A stretch of DNA of 64,000 bases from assembly GCA_016742125.1 (NCBI GenBank), contig JACVCM010000001.1, positions 1 to 64,000 on the forward strand. Direction: 5' to 3'. This document shows, piece after piece, positions 28,023-37,280 of the stretch. A model generated the notes under the pieces. That model worked only from the letters and a program-made list of their open reading frames with translations. It searched no databases and was not told the origin of the DNA. Each line of letters starts with the position of its first letter. Positions within the stretch are counted from its first letter, which is position 1. The position numbers and the translations under genes are program-made. The stretch is from Sphingomonadaceae bacterium (GTDB lineage Bacteria > Pseudomonadota > Alphaproteobacteria > Sphingomonadales > Sphingomonadaceae).

Positions 28023-29390
28023 ATGACAGAAAACCGATTGTCCCTCGGGCTGTTGGGATTGCTGGCGGCTGTTTTGGTCTTTACCGGTGTTCTTTTCATG
28101 TCGCCCGCCCGTGCAGATCAATCGTCGGGCCGAACCCATCTCGGCGTAGCATCCTGTGCCGGATCGACCTGTCACGGGCGGCTGGAGGCGGACGGCGCAG
28201 TCGTCAGGCAGGATGAGATCCTGCGCTGGCAGGAACCATCTTCACCCGCCGGCAAGCATAGCCAGGCCTATGCAGTCCTGCTTGGCAAGCGCAGCGCGCA
28301 TATTGCCAGGAATCTAGGCATTGGTTCGGCCGCTGCCGCGCCGATGTGTCTTGGCTGCCACGCCGACCCGGCGGCATCGCGCGGCAACCGTTTCCAGCTT
28401 GCCGACGGCGTGGGATGCGAGGCATGCCACGGGGGCGCGTCCAACTGGATCGCCAGCCATTACGCGGTCGGTGCCAGCCACGCCTCGAACGTCGCGCGGG
28501 GCCTGATTCCCCTGGAAAATCCGAAGGTTCGGGCCAGTGTCTGTCTCGATTGCCATTTCGGCAGCGCCGCGCAGGGCCAGTTCGTCAACCATCGCATCAT
28601 GGCGGCAGGGCATCCGCGCATTGCCTTCGAACTGGACCTTTTCTCTTCACTGCAACAGCATCATGACGAGGACGCCGATTATATTGCGCGCAAACGGCGC
28701 AGCGATAATGTGCAGCTGTGGGCTGTCGGACAGGCGATGGCGCTCAAGCGTTCGCTCGATCTCTACACAAACCCCAATCGCGGCACGGAGGGGGTTTTTC
28801 CCGAATTCTACTTCTTCGACTGCCACAGCTGCCACCGCCGCATTTACGACCAGGCGGACGCGGTAAGAACCGGAGTCAACAATCCGGGGCGTCCGATCCC
28901 CGAAGGCTTTCCGCCCTATAATGACGAAAATATGATCATGCTGGCGGCCGCGGCGCGCGTCACGAACCCCGGATCGGCTGGCGCATTCGAAAAGGCGAGC
29001 CGCGATTTCCATGCGGCACTCGCGGTCGATCGCACCACTGCGACAGCCGCCGCACGCCGTCTGTCGGCTGCAGCCGAAGCACTTGCCGACAATTTCGCCG
29101 CAGGCAGTTTCGGCAGTAGCCAGGCTTTCGCCATCATCGACACCATAGCCACTGACGCGATAGCCGCGCGGCTGACGGACTATGAAGGATCGGTGCAGGC
29201 GGTGATGGCGGTCGATACACTACTCAGCGCACTCGTTCGCTCTGGCAATGTCACGCAAGGGGCGGCGGCTGGCATTCGGGCCAATGTGAATCGGGCTTAT
29301 GATGCGGTGCGCGATCCCAACGCCTATCGGCCGGCGGATTTCAGAACCTCACTGGGCGCGGCGGCCAGCGCGGTTAGGGCATTGAGGTAG
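28023..29390 (+). CDS. Exported multiheme cytochrome c (c554-like), five haem motifs
   Basis: A 455-residue periplasmic cytochrome. Chosen start ATG 28023 (GAGGGTGGG upstream) gives a signal peptide ending SPARA; an ATG at 27999 and a TTG at 27930 in the same frame are possible but weaker. Haem motifs in order: CAGSTCH (CX4CH spacing), CLGCH, CEACH, CLDCH and CHSCH. The N-terminal layout resembles cytochrome c554/hydroxylamine-type multihemes, and the last 150 residues are helical without haems. First gene of a four-gene operon with three more envelope proteins, so a periplasmic electron shuttle is likely. Redox partner inferred from position. Confidence 0.88.
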   Translation: MTENRLSLGLLGLLAAVLVFTGVLFMSPARADQSSGRTHLGVASCAGSTCHGRLEADGAVVRQDEILRWQEPSSPAGKHSQAYAVLLGKRSAHIARNLGIGSAAAAPMCLGCHADPAASRGNRFQLADGVGCEACHGGASNWIASHYAVGASHASNVARGLIPLENPKVRASVCLDCHFGSAAQGQFVNHRIMAAGHPRIAFELDLFSSLQQHHDEDADYIARKRRSDNVQLWAVGQAMALKRSLDLYTNPNRGTEGVFPEFYFFDCHSCHRRIYDQADAVRTGVNNPGRPIPEGFPPYNDENMIMLAAAARVTNPGSAGAFEKASRDFHAALAVDRTTATAAARRLSAAAEALADNFAAGSFGSSQAFAIIDTIATDAIAARLTDYEGSVQAVMAVDTLLSALVRSGNVTQGAAAGIRANVNRAYDAVRDPNAYRPADFRTSLGAAASAVRALR

Positions 29391-29392
29391 GA

Positions 29393-31360
29393 ATGCGCAA
29401 GGATCTGACCGCAATCATTACCAGTTGCGCGCTCGTCGTCGGCTCCTGCGGCGGTGGCGGCAGCGGTGGTTCGCCGCCCTCGCCTCCTCCTCCTTCACCG
29501 CCGCCCACAGCCGCGCGGCTCTTCACCGATCCGGCCCCCGAATCGCTTGGCATCGCCGATGTCGAGCGGGTCATATCGCTCGCCGTAGCGGAGGCGCAGG
29601 CGCGAAGCCTGCCGTCGACCATTGCAGTGGTCGACCGGGTCGGCAATGTATTGGGCGTGTTCGTGATGAACGGCGCAAATCTGACGCTCAGGATACCTGA
29701 CGCGCCTGGCGGCGTGGCCGCCAACACCGAGCTACAGGGCGCAAGTCTTCCTGCCCCGGCGGCTGTCGCGGGCGCGATCGCCAAGGCCATTTCGGGCGCC
29801 TATCTGTCGAGCGGCGGCAATGCCTTCTCGACCCGTACGGCCAGTCAGATTGTCCAGCAGCATTTTCCACCCGCCCCAACCACCGCCGGGCTGGAGAGCG
29901 GACCGCTTTATGGCGTGCAATTCAGTCAACTGCCCTGTTCCGACCTTATGCAGCGATTTGGCGCGTTCGGGTCGGGCGCGCTGATCGGCCCCAAGCGGTC
30001 GCCCTTGGGCCTTTCGGCAGATCCTGGCGGATTTCCGCTTTATAAGAATGGCGTGGTTGTCGGCGGCGTCGGTATCATGGGCGACGGCGTGTACGGGTTC
30101 GATCCCAACATCCTCGACGTGGATAACGATGCGGAGGAGTTTATAGCGCTTGCCGCAACGCAAGGCTTCGCCGCCCCCGACGACATTCGCGCCGAACGGA
30201 TAAGCGTCGATGGCACCTTGTTGCGTTACTCCGATGCAACCGCCGCAGGATTGCGCGGGGGCACACCGCAAAGTTTTGCTGCGCTGAACGGCAGCGCTGG
30301 CAATCTTGTAGCCGTTCCCGGCTACTCCAACGCAAGCATTTCGGCAGGTGCTGTCTATGGCAGCGAGGCTTCGGGCGTCCGCGCCTCGACCGCCGCCGAG
30401 TTCGCCAACCGCGATGCGTACATCCTGTCCGATGGAGCAGGGGCCAACCGCTTCCCGATCCGTGCAGGAACCGATATCGCTTCTGTGACAACGCCGATCA
30501 GTGCAACCGAAGCGCGCGCACTGCTGGAGGAAGCCTTTACCATCATGAGCAGGGCGCGCGGACAGATAAGGCGGCCGAATGACAGCCGCGCGCAGGTTAC
30601 GATCAGTCTTGTCGATACACACGGCGCGGTGCTTGGCATCGTGCGAAGCCCTGACGCCCCGATGTTCGGCACCGATGTGTCCTTGCAAAAGGCGCGCACG
30701 GCAGCCTTCTTTTCCAACCCGCGTGCCGCATCCGACCTGACCGCCAACATCAACCCCGATGTTGGCGCTTTCCTCCGCGAAGCACGGACATTTTTTGCCA
30801 ATAGCAATGTCTTCACCGGGCAGACCGCATGGACCAGCCGCGCGATTGGCAACATTTCGCGGCCCTATTTTCCCGATGGAGAGGTCGGGCGGCCGCAGGG
30901 TCCGTTTTCACGCAGCATCAATGGCTTCAATCCGTTTTCGACAGGGCTGCAATCGGCGCTCGTCGTCGGCAACATTACGACCCATGTCGGCTTTCTGCTT
31001 GGTGCAAATCCCGACACACCTGCGCGTTGCACATCAACTCCCGATGCCGTCGCAGGACAGAACCGCCTGCAAAATGGTATCCAGATTTTCCCGGGCTCGG
31101 TTCCCGTCTACCGCGGCTCGACGCTGGTGGGGGCAATCGGCGTTTCAGGCGACGGTATCGATCAGGACGATATGGTCGCGTTTCTGGGCGCCAATAACGC
31201 CGGGACGCGCATAGGCGGTGTGGGCAATGCCGCGCTCGCCATCAGGTCGGATCAGGTAACGGTCAGCGTCGGCGGCAACCCGGTTCGCTTGCGCTTTGTG
31301 AGCTGCCCCTTCGCGCCGTTCCTCGACACCGCGCAGCAAAATGTGTGTCAGGGGCTATGA
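29393..31360 (+). CDS. Lipoprotein with two HbpS/GlcG-like domains
   Basis: A 655-residue lipoprotein. The lipobox ends at C19 (VVGSC), followed by a Gly then Pro-rich linker (GGGGSGGSPPSPPPP) that would lift it off the membrane. Two domains of the GlcG/HbpS haem-binding type follow: one at about 55-260 starting IADVERVISLAVAEAQ, and a second at about 370-640 starting SATEARALLEEAFTIM. HbpS-type proteins bind haem or corrinoid-like ligands. It begins 2 bases after the pentaheme gene with GAGGTAGGA upstream and overlaps the barrel gene by 4 bases. Haem binding is inferred from family. Confidence 0.82.
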   Translation: MRKDLTAIITSCALVVGSCGGGGSGGSPPSPPPPSPPPTAARLFTDPAPESLGIADVERVISLAVAEAQARSLPSTIAVVDRVGNVLGVFVMNGANLTLRIPDAPGGVAANTELQGASLPAPAAVAGAIAKAISGAYLSSGGNAFSTRTASQIVQQHFPPAPTTAGLESGPLYGVQFSQLPCSDLMQRFGAFGSGALIGPKRSPLGLSADPGGFPLYKNGVVVGGVGIMGDGVYGFDPNILDVDNDAEEFIALAATQGFAAPDDIRAERISVDGTLLRYSDATAAGLRGGTPQSFAALNGSAGNLVAVPGYSNASISAGAVYGSEASGVRASTAAEFANRDAYILSDGAGANRFPIRAGTDIASVTTPISATEARALLEEAFTIMSRARGQIRRPNDSRAQVTISLVDTHGAVLGIVRSPDAPMFGTDVSLQKARTAAFFSNPRAASDLTANINPDVGAFLREARTFFANSNVFTGQTAWTSRAIGNISRPYFPDGEVGRPQGPFSRSINGFNPFSTGLQSALVVGNITTHVGFLLGANPDTPARCTSTPDAVAGQNRLQNGIQIFPGSVPVYRGSTLVGAIGVSGDGIDQDDMVAFLGANNAGTRIGGVGNAALAIRSDQVTVSVGGNPVRLRFVSCPFAPFLDTAQQNVCQGL

Positions 31361-33264
31361 CTATGGTCGCCGACTTGCCTCCCACGCCCCCCGTTGCAGC
31401 CGAGGTCCGGATATTCGACCCCTTTGTTTCGCTCGGACCGTTTCTGGCAACGCAGGCGGCTGCGGAGCAGGCGTTGGATGATGCGACGACAGAGCCTGTG
31501 GAGGACGAGGCAGCAGAACGCGATCCGCTCGCCGAACCCGACAATGGCATCATCGACGGCCGCAGGCGTCCCGGCTATCAACCGCGCCTTCCCGACAAGG
31601 TCACGCAGGAGAATATCGGTGCGGTCCGTCCGCCTCCGCCGGAGGCTTTCCCGACAGAGGAATTCCCGATCCCCGACAGATGGCGGCTGGTTGAAACTTT
31701 GGGGCTGGTGAAGGAACGCTGGTACGATCCTTACAACCAGAACACATATAAGGGCGACCGTCCGATAAATCCGGCAAAGGTACCCTGGTTGCCGATCAAG
31801 GGCAAAGACTGGTTCATTGTGGCAAGTGCGGTCAGCGACTCTGTCGTGGAGGCGCGAACATTCCCGATTCCGGTCGGGGTGCAGACAACCGAGCGTCCCG
31901 GCGATATCGACGTGTTCGGCAGGGACGGCAGCGAAGTGTATTCCCAGACTTTCATCGTCGGCGCCGCGCTTATCAAGGGACTGACCGCCTACAAACCGCC
32001 CGACATCGAATATCGCGTCACCCTCGCACTCAACGCCAACTATGTAAATGTGCCGGAGAAGCGCGTGCTGTTTGTCGAGCCGTCAAAGCCATCCCGCCGC
32101 TTTGACCATTTCGTCGGTGTGCAGGAACTATTCCTTGATTACCATATCCGCAACACGTCGGACCGCTATGATTTCGAATCGATCCGCGTCGGCATCCAGC
32201 CGTTCCAGAGCGATTTTCGAGGCTTTCTGTTCAACGACCAGCAACTGGGCATCCGTTATTTCGGCAATCGCGACAACAACCGCTGGCAATATAATCTCGC
32301 GGCTTTCTGGCGGCTGGAGAAAGACACCAATTCGGGCTTGAACAGCGTCGTCCAGCGTCCGCGCAACGACTGGCTGTTTATCGCAAACCTTTACCGGCAG
32401 GATTTGCCGATACCGGGGCTGACCAGCCAGATTACCGTCGTCTACAATATGAATCGCGAGCGTGACCGGGTCGAGATCGACGACAACGGTTTTCCGGTTC
32501 GCCCGGCATTGCTCGGCGATTTGCGCGGGCGCGAATATGATGTCGCTTATTTGGGCTATAGCGCCGACGGGCGGATTGGGCGAATCAACCTGTCAGCCTC
32601 CTTCTATGCCGCGCTCGGCACCGACCGGGCGAGCTTTTTCACCGGCCGGAACGCCAAGATACGGGCGGGTTTCGCCGCTGCCGAAGCAAGCTATGACGTC
32701 GACTGGCTGCGTTTCCGGCTCTCGGGGCTGTATGCGAGCGGCGACCACGACCCGTTCGACGACAAGGAAACCGGCTTTGATGCGATCTTCGAAAACCCGG
32801 TTTTTGCTGGCGCCGATACGAGCTACTGGATCAGGCAGACTATACCCTTCGCCGGCGGTGGGCGGGCGATAAGCGTAAACGGACGCAATGGCATATTGAA
32901 TTCGCTGCGCTCATCGAAGGAGCAGGGGCAGTCGAATTTCAACAATCCCGGAACGATCATGGTCGGCGCAGGCGCGGATTTCGATCTGACGCCAACCTTC
33001 CGCCTTTCAGCCAATGCCAATCATCTGTGGTTTGAAAATACCTCCAGCCTTCGCGTCCTACGTTCGGAGGGCAGCATTCCCAACGACATCGGCTTCGATC
33101 TGTCGGCAGCTGCAATCTGGCGCCCCAAGGCAACGCAGAATATCGTCTTTCGCCTGTCCGCAGCGGCTCTGCATCCGGGCAAGGGCTTCAAGGACCTGTT
33201 CACCAACCGTCCGCGCGACCGGCAATATTATTCGCTGCTCGCCAATGTGATATTGACCTATTGA
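31357..33264 (+). CDS. Predicted outer-membrane beta-barrel of the cytochrome operon
   Basis: A 635-residue protein. After a Pro/Glu-rich N-terminus (PPTPPVAAE to about residue 100), residues about 160-635 alternate polar and aromatic/hydrophobic positions in strand-like stretches and end in LLANVILTY, typical of an outer-membrane barrel with a terminal aromatic. ATG 31357 overlaps the previous stop (ATGA) with AGGGG upstream. No signal peptide is visible from this start, which is odd for an outer-membrane protein. It ends 1 base into the decaheme cytochrome gene. Pairing of a barrel with a multiheme cytochrome is the layout of porin-cytochrome conduits; no family name is claimed. Confidence 0.75.
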   Translation: MTMVADLPPTPPVAAEVRIFDPFVSLGPFLATQAAAEQALDDATTEPVEDEAAERDPLAEPDNGIIDGRRRPGYQPRLPDKVTQENIGAVRPPPPEAFPTEEFPIPDRWRLVETLGLVKERWYDPYNQNTYKGDRPINPAKVPWLPIKGKDWFIVASAVSDSVVEARTFPIPVGVQTTERPGDIDVFGRDGSEVYSQTFIVGAALIKGLTAYKPPDIEYRVTLALNANYVNVPEKRVLFVEPSKPSRRFDHFVGVQELFLDYHIRNTSDRYDFESIRVGIQPFQSDFRGFLFNDQQLGIRYFGNRDNNRWQYNLAAFWRLEKDTNSGLNSVVQRPRNDWLFIANLYRQDLPIPGLTSQITVVYNMNRERDRVEIDDNGFPVRPALLGDLRGREYDVAYLGYSADGRIGRINLSASFYAALGTDRASFFTGRNAKIRAGFAAAEASYDVDWLRFRLSGLYASGDHDPFDDKETGFDAIFENPVFAGADTSYWIRQTIPFAGGGRAISVNGRNGILNSLRSSKEQGQSNFNNPGTIMVGAGADFDLTPTFRLSANANHLWFENTSSLRVLRSEGSIPNDIGFDLSAAAIWRPKATQNIVFRLSAAALHPGKGFKDLFTNRPRDRQYYSLLANVILTY

Positions 33265-36200
33265 TGCTGTCGCCAACCACCTCGACAGGCAATCGCCTCC
33301 TCCTGATCCTGCTGCTGCTATTTTGCGCAGCTTTCACGGCCAGGCTTGCCTATGCTGCGGACAAGGAAAAGCCGGTGGAACGCATCTATCCGGTGTTTCC
33401 GCCTGCACCGCGCACACAGGAACCCGCCGATGTCGAGGCGAAGTCCGCTGGCTGCTACAGCTGCCATGTCAAAACCGACGCCCCGACCATGCACACATCG
33501 CCTGCCGTCCAGCTAGGTTGCGTCGATTGTCATGGCGGCGATCCGAAAATCTTCGGCGATTCCAACCTGCCACATGATGACCCCATCTATGTCGCGGCGC
33601 GCGAAAAGGCGCATGTTCTGCCCAAATATCCCAAAAGCTGGCACTACCCCTCATCGGCCAATCCGAAGCGTACCTACACGCTATTGAACCGCGAAAGCCC
33701 CGAATTCATCCGCTTCATAAACCCCAGCGATTATCGCGTCGCGCGCGAGTCCTGCGGCGCCTGTCATATGGAGGTTATCGAGGCTGGCGAGCGCTCGATC
33801 ATGGCATCGGGAGCCATGCTGTGGGGCGGGGCGGCCTATAACAACGGCATACTGCCCTACAAAAATTACATCGCGGGCGAGGCCTATACCCGTACCGGCG
33901 AGCCTGCGAAAATCATGTCGCCGGGTAACCCGCCCGGCACCATAACCGAGGAACAGAAAAAGCGTGGCGCGATTGCCGCGCTATATCCGCTACCGATGTG
34001 GACGGTGACACCTCCCGGTGACATCTTCCGCGTGTTCGAACGGGGCGGGCGGAATATCAACACGCAATTTGCCGAAGTAGGCCTGCCTAACCCTACCGGC
34101 AGTGTCCAGCGGCTGGAGGAACCGGGGCGGCCGGATCTCAAGCAGTCGAACCGTGGCCCCGCGACCGGCCTGCGCGTCGCCATCCCCATCCTGAATGTTC
34201 ATAAAACCCGGCTGAATGATCCCTTCATGTGGTTCATGGGCACTAACGACCAGCCGGGTGACTATCGCCATTCGGGATGCGCGGCCTGTCATGTGGTCTA
34301 TGCCAATGATCGAGAGCCGCGGCATAGCCTGACCTACGCACAATATGGACGCGACGGGCAAACGCAGACCGTTGATCCAACGATATCGAACAAAATCGAG
34401 CCTAAAGATCATGGCGTCAAGGGACATGGCGCGGTCAAGGAGCCAGGTCACGACAAGGAACCGATGAAGGAAAAAGGCCACCCGCTGCGCCACATCTTCA
34501 CCCGCGCCATCCCGACCGCGCAGTGCATGAACTGCCACATGCATCAGCCCAATATCTTCCTGAACAGCTATCTTGGCTACACGATGTGGGACTATGAGTC
34601 CGACGCGCCCTTCATGTGGCCCGAAAAACAGAAATATCCCACCGCTGCGGAAAGGCTGGAGGTTCTGAACCGCAATCCGGAGGCTGCGGCCCCCAAGGGG
34701 AAATGGTCGGACCTCGATTTCCTCCGCAATGTATACGACCTCAATCCGGAGCTCAAGGACACGCAATTTGCCGACTATCACGGGCATGGCTGGAATTTTC
34801 GCGGCATTTTCAAACGCGACCGCGAAGGTAATTTGCTCGACGCCGATGGCAAGATCGTCGCGCCCGACGATCCCGAAAAATGGCGCAAGTCGGGCGAGGG
34901 CAAGTTTGTTCCGCCCGGGGTTAATCCCGGCAAAGCGGTGCATCTGATGGATATCCATGCCGAAAAAGGTCTGCAATGCGCTGACTGCCATTTTGCGCAG
35001 GATAGCCATGGCAACGGCCTGATCTATACCGAGGTCGCCAATGCTGTCGAAATCGGCTGCAAGGACTGCCACGGAACAGCCGATGCGTATCCGACGCTGC
35101 TGACGTCGGGGCCGGCGGCACGGCCGCAGGGGAACAACCTAACCTTGCTGCGCAATGCCGACGGTCGCCGCCGCTTCGAATGGTATTTCGAGTCCGACGG
35201 GAGCCGCAAGCTTGTCCAGCGCTCGATCGTCGATCCCAATCTCGAGTGGGAGGTGAGCCTCGTTAAAGACAGCGTCAGCCCCGCCAGCCCGCATTTCAAC
35301 GCCAAGTCGGCACGCGCCAAATTGATGAGCAAGGTCGGCAAGGATACCGGCGACTATAAATATGGGCTGGATGTGCCCAAAGATGAGCGCGCGCATGGCG
35401 ATGACAGTATCGCCTGTTTTACCTGTCATCTGTCATGGACAACCAGCTGTGGCGGTTGCCATTTGCCGATCGAGGCCAACTGGAAAACCAAGACACATAA
35501 ATATGAGGAGGAGGAAACCCGCAACTTCGCGACATACAACCCGCAGGTTGCGCGCGACGAGATGTTCCAGATTGGCCGTCACCAGACGACCAAGGGCAAC
35601 ATCATCGCGCCCGTCCGCTCGACCTCCGCGCTGGTGCTGTCCTCGACCAACGTTAATCGAGAGCGCATCTACATACAGCAGCCGCCGATAAGCTCGATCG
35701 GTTTTTCCAGCCAGGCTTTCGCCCCGCATTTCCCCCATACCGTCCGCAAGACCGAAACCAAACAATGCACCGACTGCCATCTGTCTGCCAATGAGGACAA
35801 TAACGCGATCATGGCGCAGTTGCTGCTTCTTGGTACCAATTATGTGAACTTCGTCGGCCTCAACGCGTGGGTCGGCCTCGAAGACGGGTTCGAGGCGGTG
35901 CGCGTAACCGAATGGGACGAGCCGCAGGCGGTTATCGGTTCCTATCTGCATCGCTATGCCTATCCGGATTATTACAATCTCCATGTCGACCGGAATGGAC
36001 GCGAACTCAAAAACTGGGTGCGCGGGAAGGCGTTCGACAAGGACTTGTCGGGTGAGACCGACTCCACGGAAGAATTTGCCAATATCGTGCAGGGGACGGG
36101 CAGCAAGGTCGGTTGCCTGCAGCTGCGCGGCGAATATATGTTCGTCGCTCAAGGCAAGCGCGGCTTCCAGGTCTATGACGTCGCGTCGATTGCCAACAAA

Positions 36201-37280
36201 GGCTTCTCCGAGCGGATATTGTCCGGGCCGTTCTCAAGCCTTGGCCACAATACGCGCGTCAAATCGAAAAATGCGACCTGCATGGCGCTGCCCACGAACC
36301 AGCCGATTAACCCGCTACGCAACACGCCCGAAATGCGTGAGGCCAATCAGGAGCAGCCATTCCATCCAATCTATAATTACGCGGTCATCACCGACAGCGT
36401 GGAAGGGCTGATCCTGGTCGATGTCAATACACTGGCCGACGGCGAATTCCGGAATAACTTCTTGAAACGGGCCGTGACGTGGAATGAGGATGGTGTGCTG
36501 AACGGCGCACGTCATGTCACGCTGGCCGGACATTATGCCTACGTGACCGCTGACGTCGGTCTGGTGGTGGTCGATCTCGACAATCCGTTGCAACCCCAAA
36601 CGAAGGCCGTGGTTGAATTGAACGACGCGCGGGCATCGGCCATCCAGTTCCGCTATCTATGGGTCAGCGATGCCGACGGCGTGAAGCTGTTCGACGTGAC
36701 GCGTCTCGCGGAACCGGTGGCCGTCCCGTCGGGCACTATCCCGTTCGCCAACGCACGCAAACTCTATATCGCCCGCACCTATCTCTATGTCGCAGCTAAG
36801 CAGGATGGCTTGGCGATCGTCAATGTCACCAAGCCCACGTCGCCGACGCTCTATATGAAAGCCACTTTTGACGGCCAGCTGAACGATGTCGAGGATGTAG
36901 TCGTTGCCTCGACCAACGCGTCTGCCTTTGCTTATGTCGCCGATGGGCGGAACGGCATGAAGGTGCTCCAACTAACGTCGCCATCAAGCCAGCCCAATTA
37001 TTATGGTTTTTCACCTGCACCCAAGCCTGAATTGATCGCCTGGGCCAAGACCCCATCGCCTGCTCTTGCGGTATCGAAAGGCCTCGACCGCGATCGCGGG
37101 GTGGATGAAACGGGCAAGCAGATCGCCGTTTTCGGTCGGCTCGGATCGCGGCCATTCACGCGGGAAGAAATGGAAAAACTGTTCCTCAACAGCCTCGGCA
37201 AGCCCTATATGGTGACCGATGACGGCACCGTGACCGACTGGCGGCCGCCAATGAAAGCACCGGACCAATCAGGGCGCTAA
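33264..37280 (+). CDS. Exported decaheme cytochrome c with LVIVD-type C-terminal repeats
   Basis: A 1338-residue protein with a signal peptide (RLLLILLLLFCAAF to YAADK). Ten CXXCH motifs occur: CYSCH, CVDCH, CGACH, CAACH, CMNCH, CADCH, CKDCH, CFTCH, CGGCH and CTDCH. The last third has no haem; it has repeated strands such as GLVVVDLDNPLQPQ and GLAIVNVTKPTSP, the LVIVD beta-propeller repeat. ATG 33264 overlaps the barrel stop by one base. The haem part should carry electrons and the propeller may bind a partner or the surface. Its stop codon overlaps that of the convergent phosphodiesterase gene. No close named relative is recognised. Confidence 0.85.
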   Translation: MLSPTTSTGNRLLLILLLLFCAAFTARLAYAADKEKPVERIYPVFPPAPRTQEPADVEAKSAGCYSCHVKTDAPTMHTSPAVQLGCVDCHGGDPKIFGDSNLPHDDPIYVAAREKAHVLPKYPKSWHYPSSANPKRTYTLLNRESPEFIRFINPSDYRVARESCGACHMEVIEAGERSIMASGAMLWGGAAYNNGILPYKNYIAGEAYTRTGEPAKIMSPGNPPGTITEEQKKRGAIAALYPLPMWTVTPPGDIFRVFERGGRNINTQFAEVGLPNPTGSVQRLEEPGRPDLKQSNRGPATGLRVAIPILNVHKTRLNDPFMWFMGTNDQPGDYRHSGCAACHVVYANDREPRHSLTYAQYGRDGQTQTVDPTISNKIEPKDHGVKGHGAVKEPGHDKEPMKEKGHPLRHIFTRAIPTAQCMNCHMHQPNIFLNSYLGYTMWDYESDAPFMWPEKQKYPTAAERLEVLNRNPEAAAPKGKWSDLDFLRNVYDLNPELKDTQFADYHGHGWNFRGIFKRDREGNLLDADGKIVAPDDPEKWRKSGEGKFVPPGVNPGKAVHLMDIHAEKGLQCADCHFAQDSHGNGLIYTEVANAVEIGCKDCHGTADAYPTLLTSGPAARPQGNNLTLLRNADGRRRFEWYFESDGSRKLVQRSIVDPNLEWEVSLVKDSVSPASPHFNAKSARAKLMSKVGKDTGDYKYGLDVPKDERAHGDDSIACFTCHLSWTTSCGGCHLPIEANWKTKTHKYEEEETRNFATYNPQVARDEMFQIGRHQTTKGNIIAPVRSTSALVLSSTNVNRERIYIQQPPISSIGFSSQAFAPHFPHTVRKTETKQCTDCHLSANEDNNAIMAQLLLLGTNYVNFVGLNAWVGLEDGFEAVRVTEWDEPQAVIGSYLHRYAYPDYYNLHVDRNGRELKNWVRGKAFDKDLSGETDSTEEFANIVQGTGSKVGCLQLRGEYMFVAQGKRGFQVYDVASIANKGFSERILSGPFSSLGHNTRVKSKNATCMALPTNQPINPLRNTPEMREANQEQPFHPIYNYAVITDSVEGLILVDVNTLADGEFRNNFLKRAVTWNEDGVLNGARHVTLAGHYAYVTADVGLVVVDLDNPLQPQTKAVVELNDARASAIQFRYLWVSDADGVKLFDVTRLAEPVAVPSGTIPFANARKLYIARTYLYVAAKQDGLAIVNVTKPTSPTLYMKATFDGQLNDVEDVVVASTNASAFAYVADGRNGMKVLQLTSPSSQPNYYGFSPAPKPELIAWAKTPSPALAVSKGLDRDRGVDETGKQIAVFGRLGSRPFTREEMEKLFLNSLGKPYMVTDDGTVTDWRPPMKAPDQSGR

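Noticed and set aside
33990..35072. Minus-strand open frame of 360 codons under the decaheme gene
   Set aside because: The plus strand has a signal peptide and ten haem motifs; the antisense frame has none.
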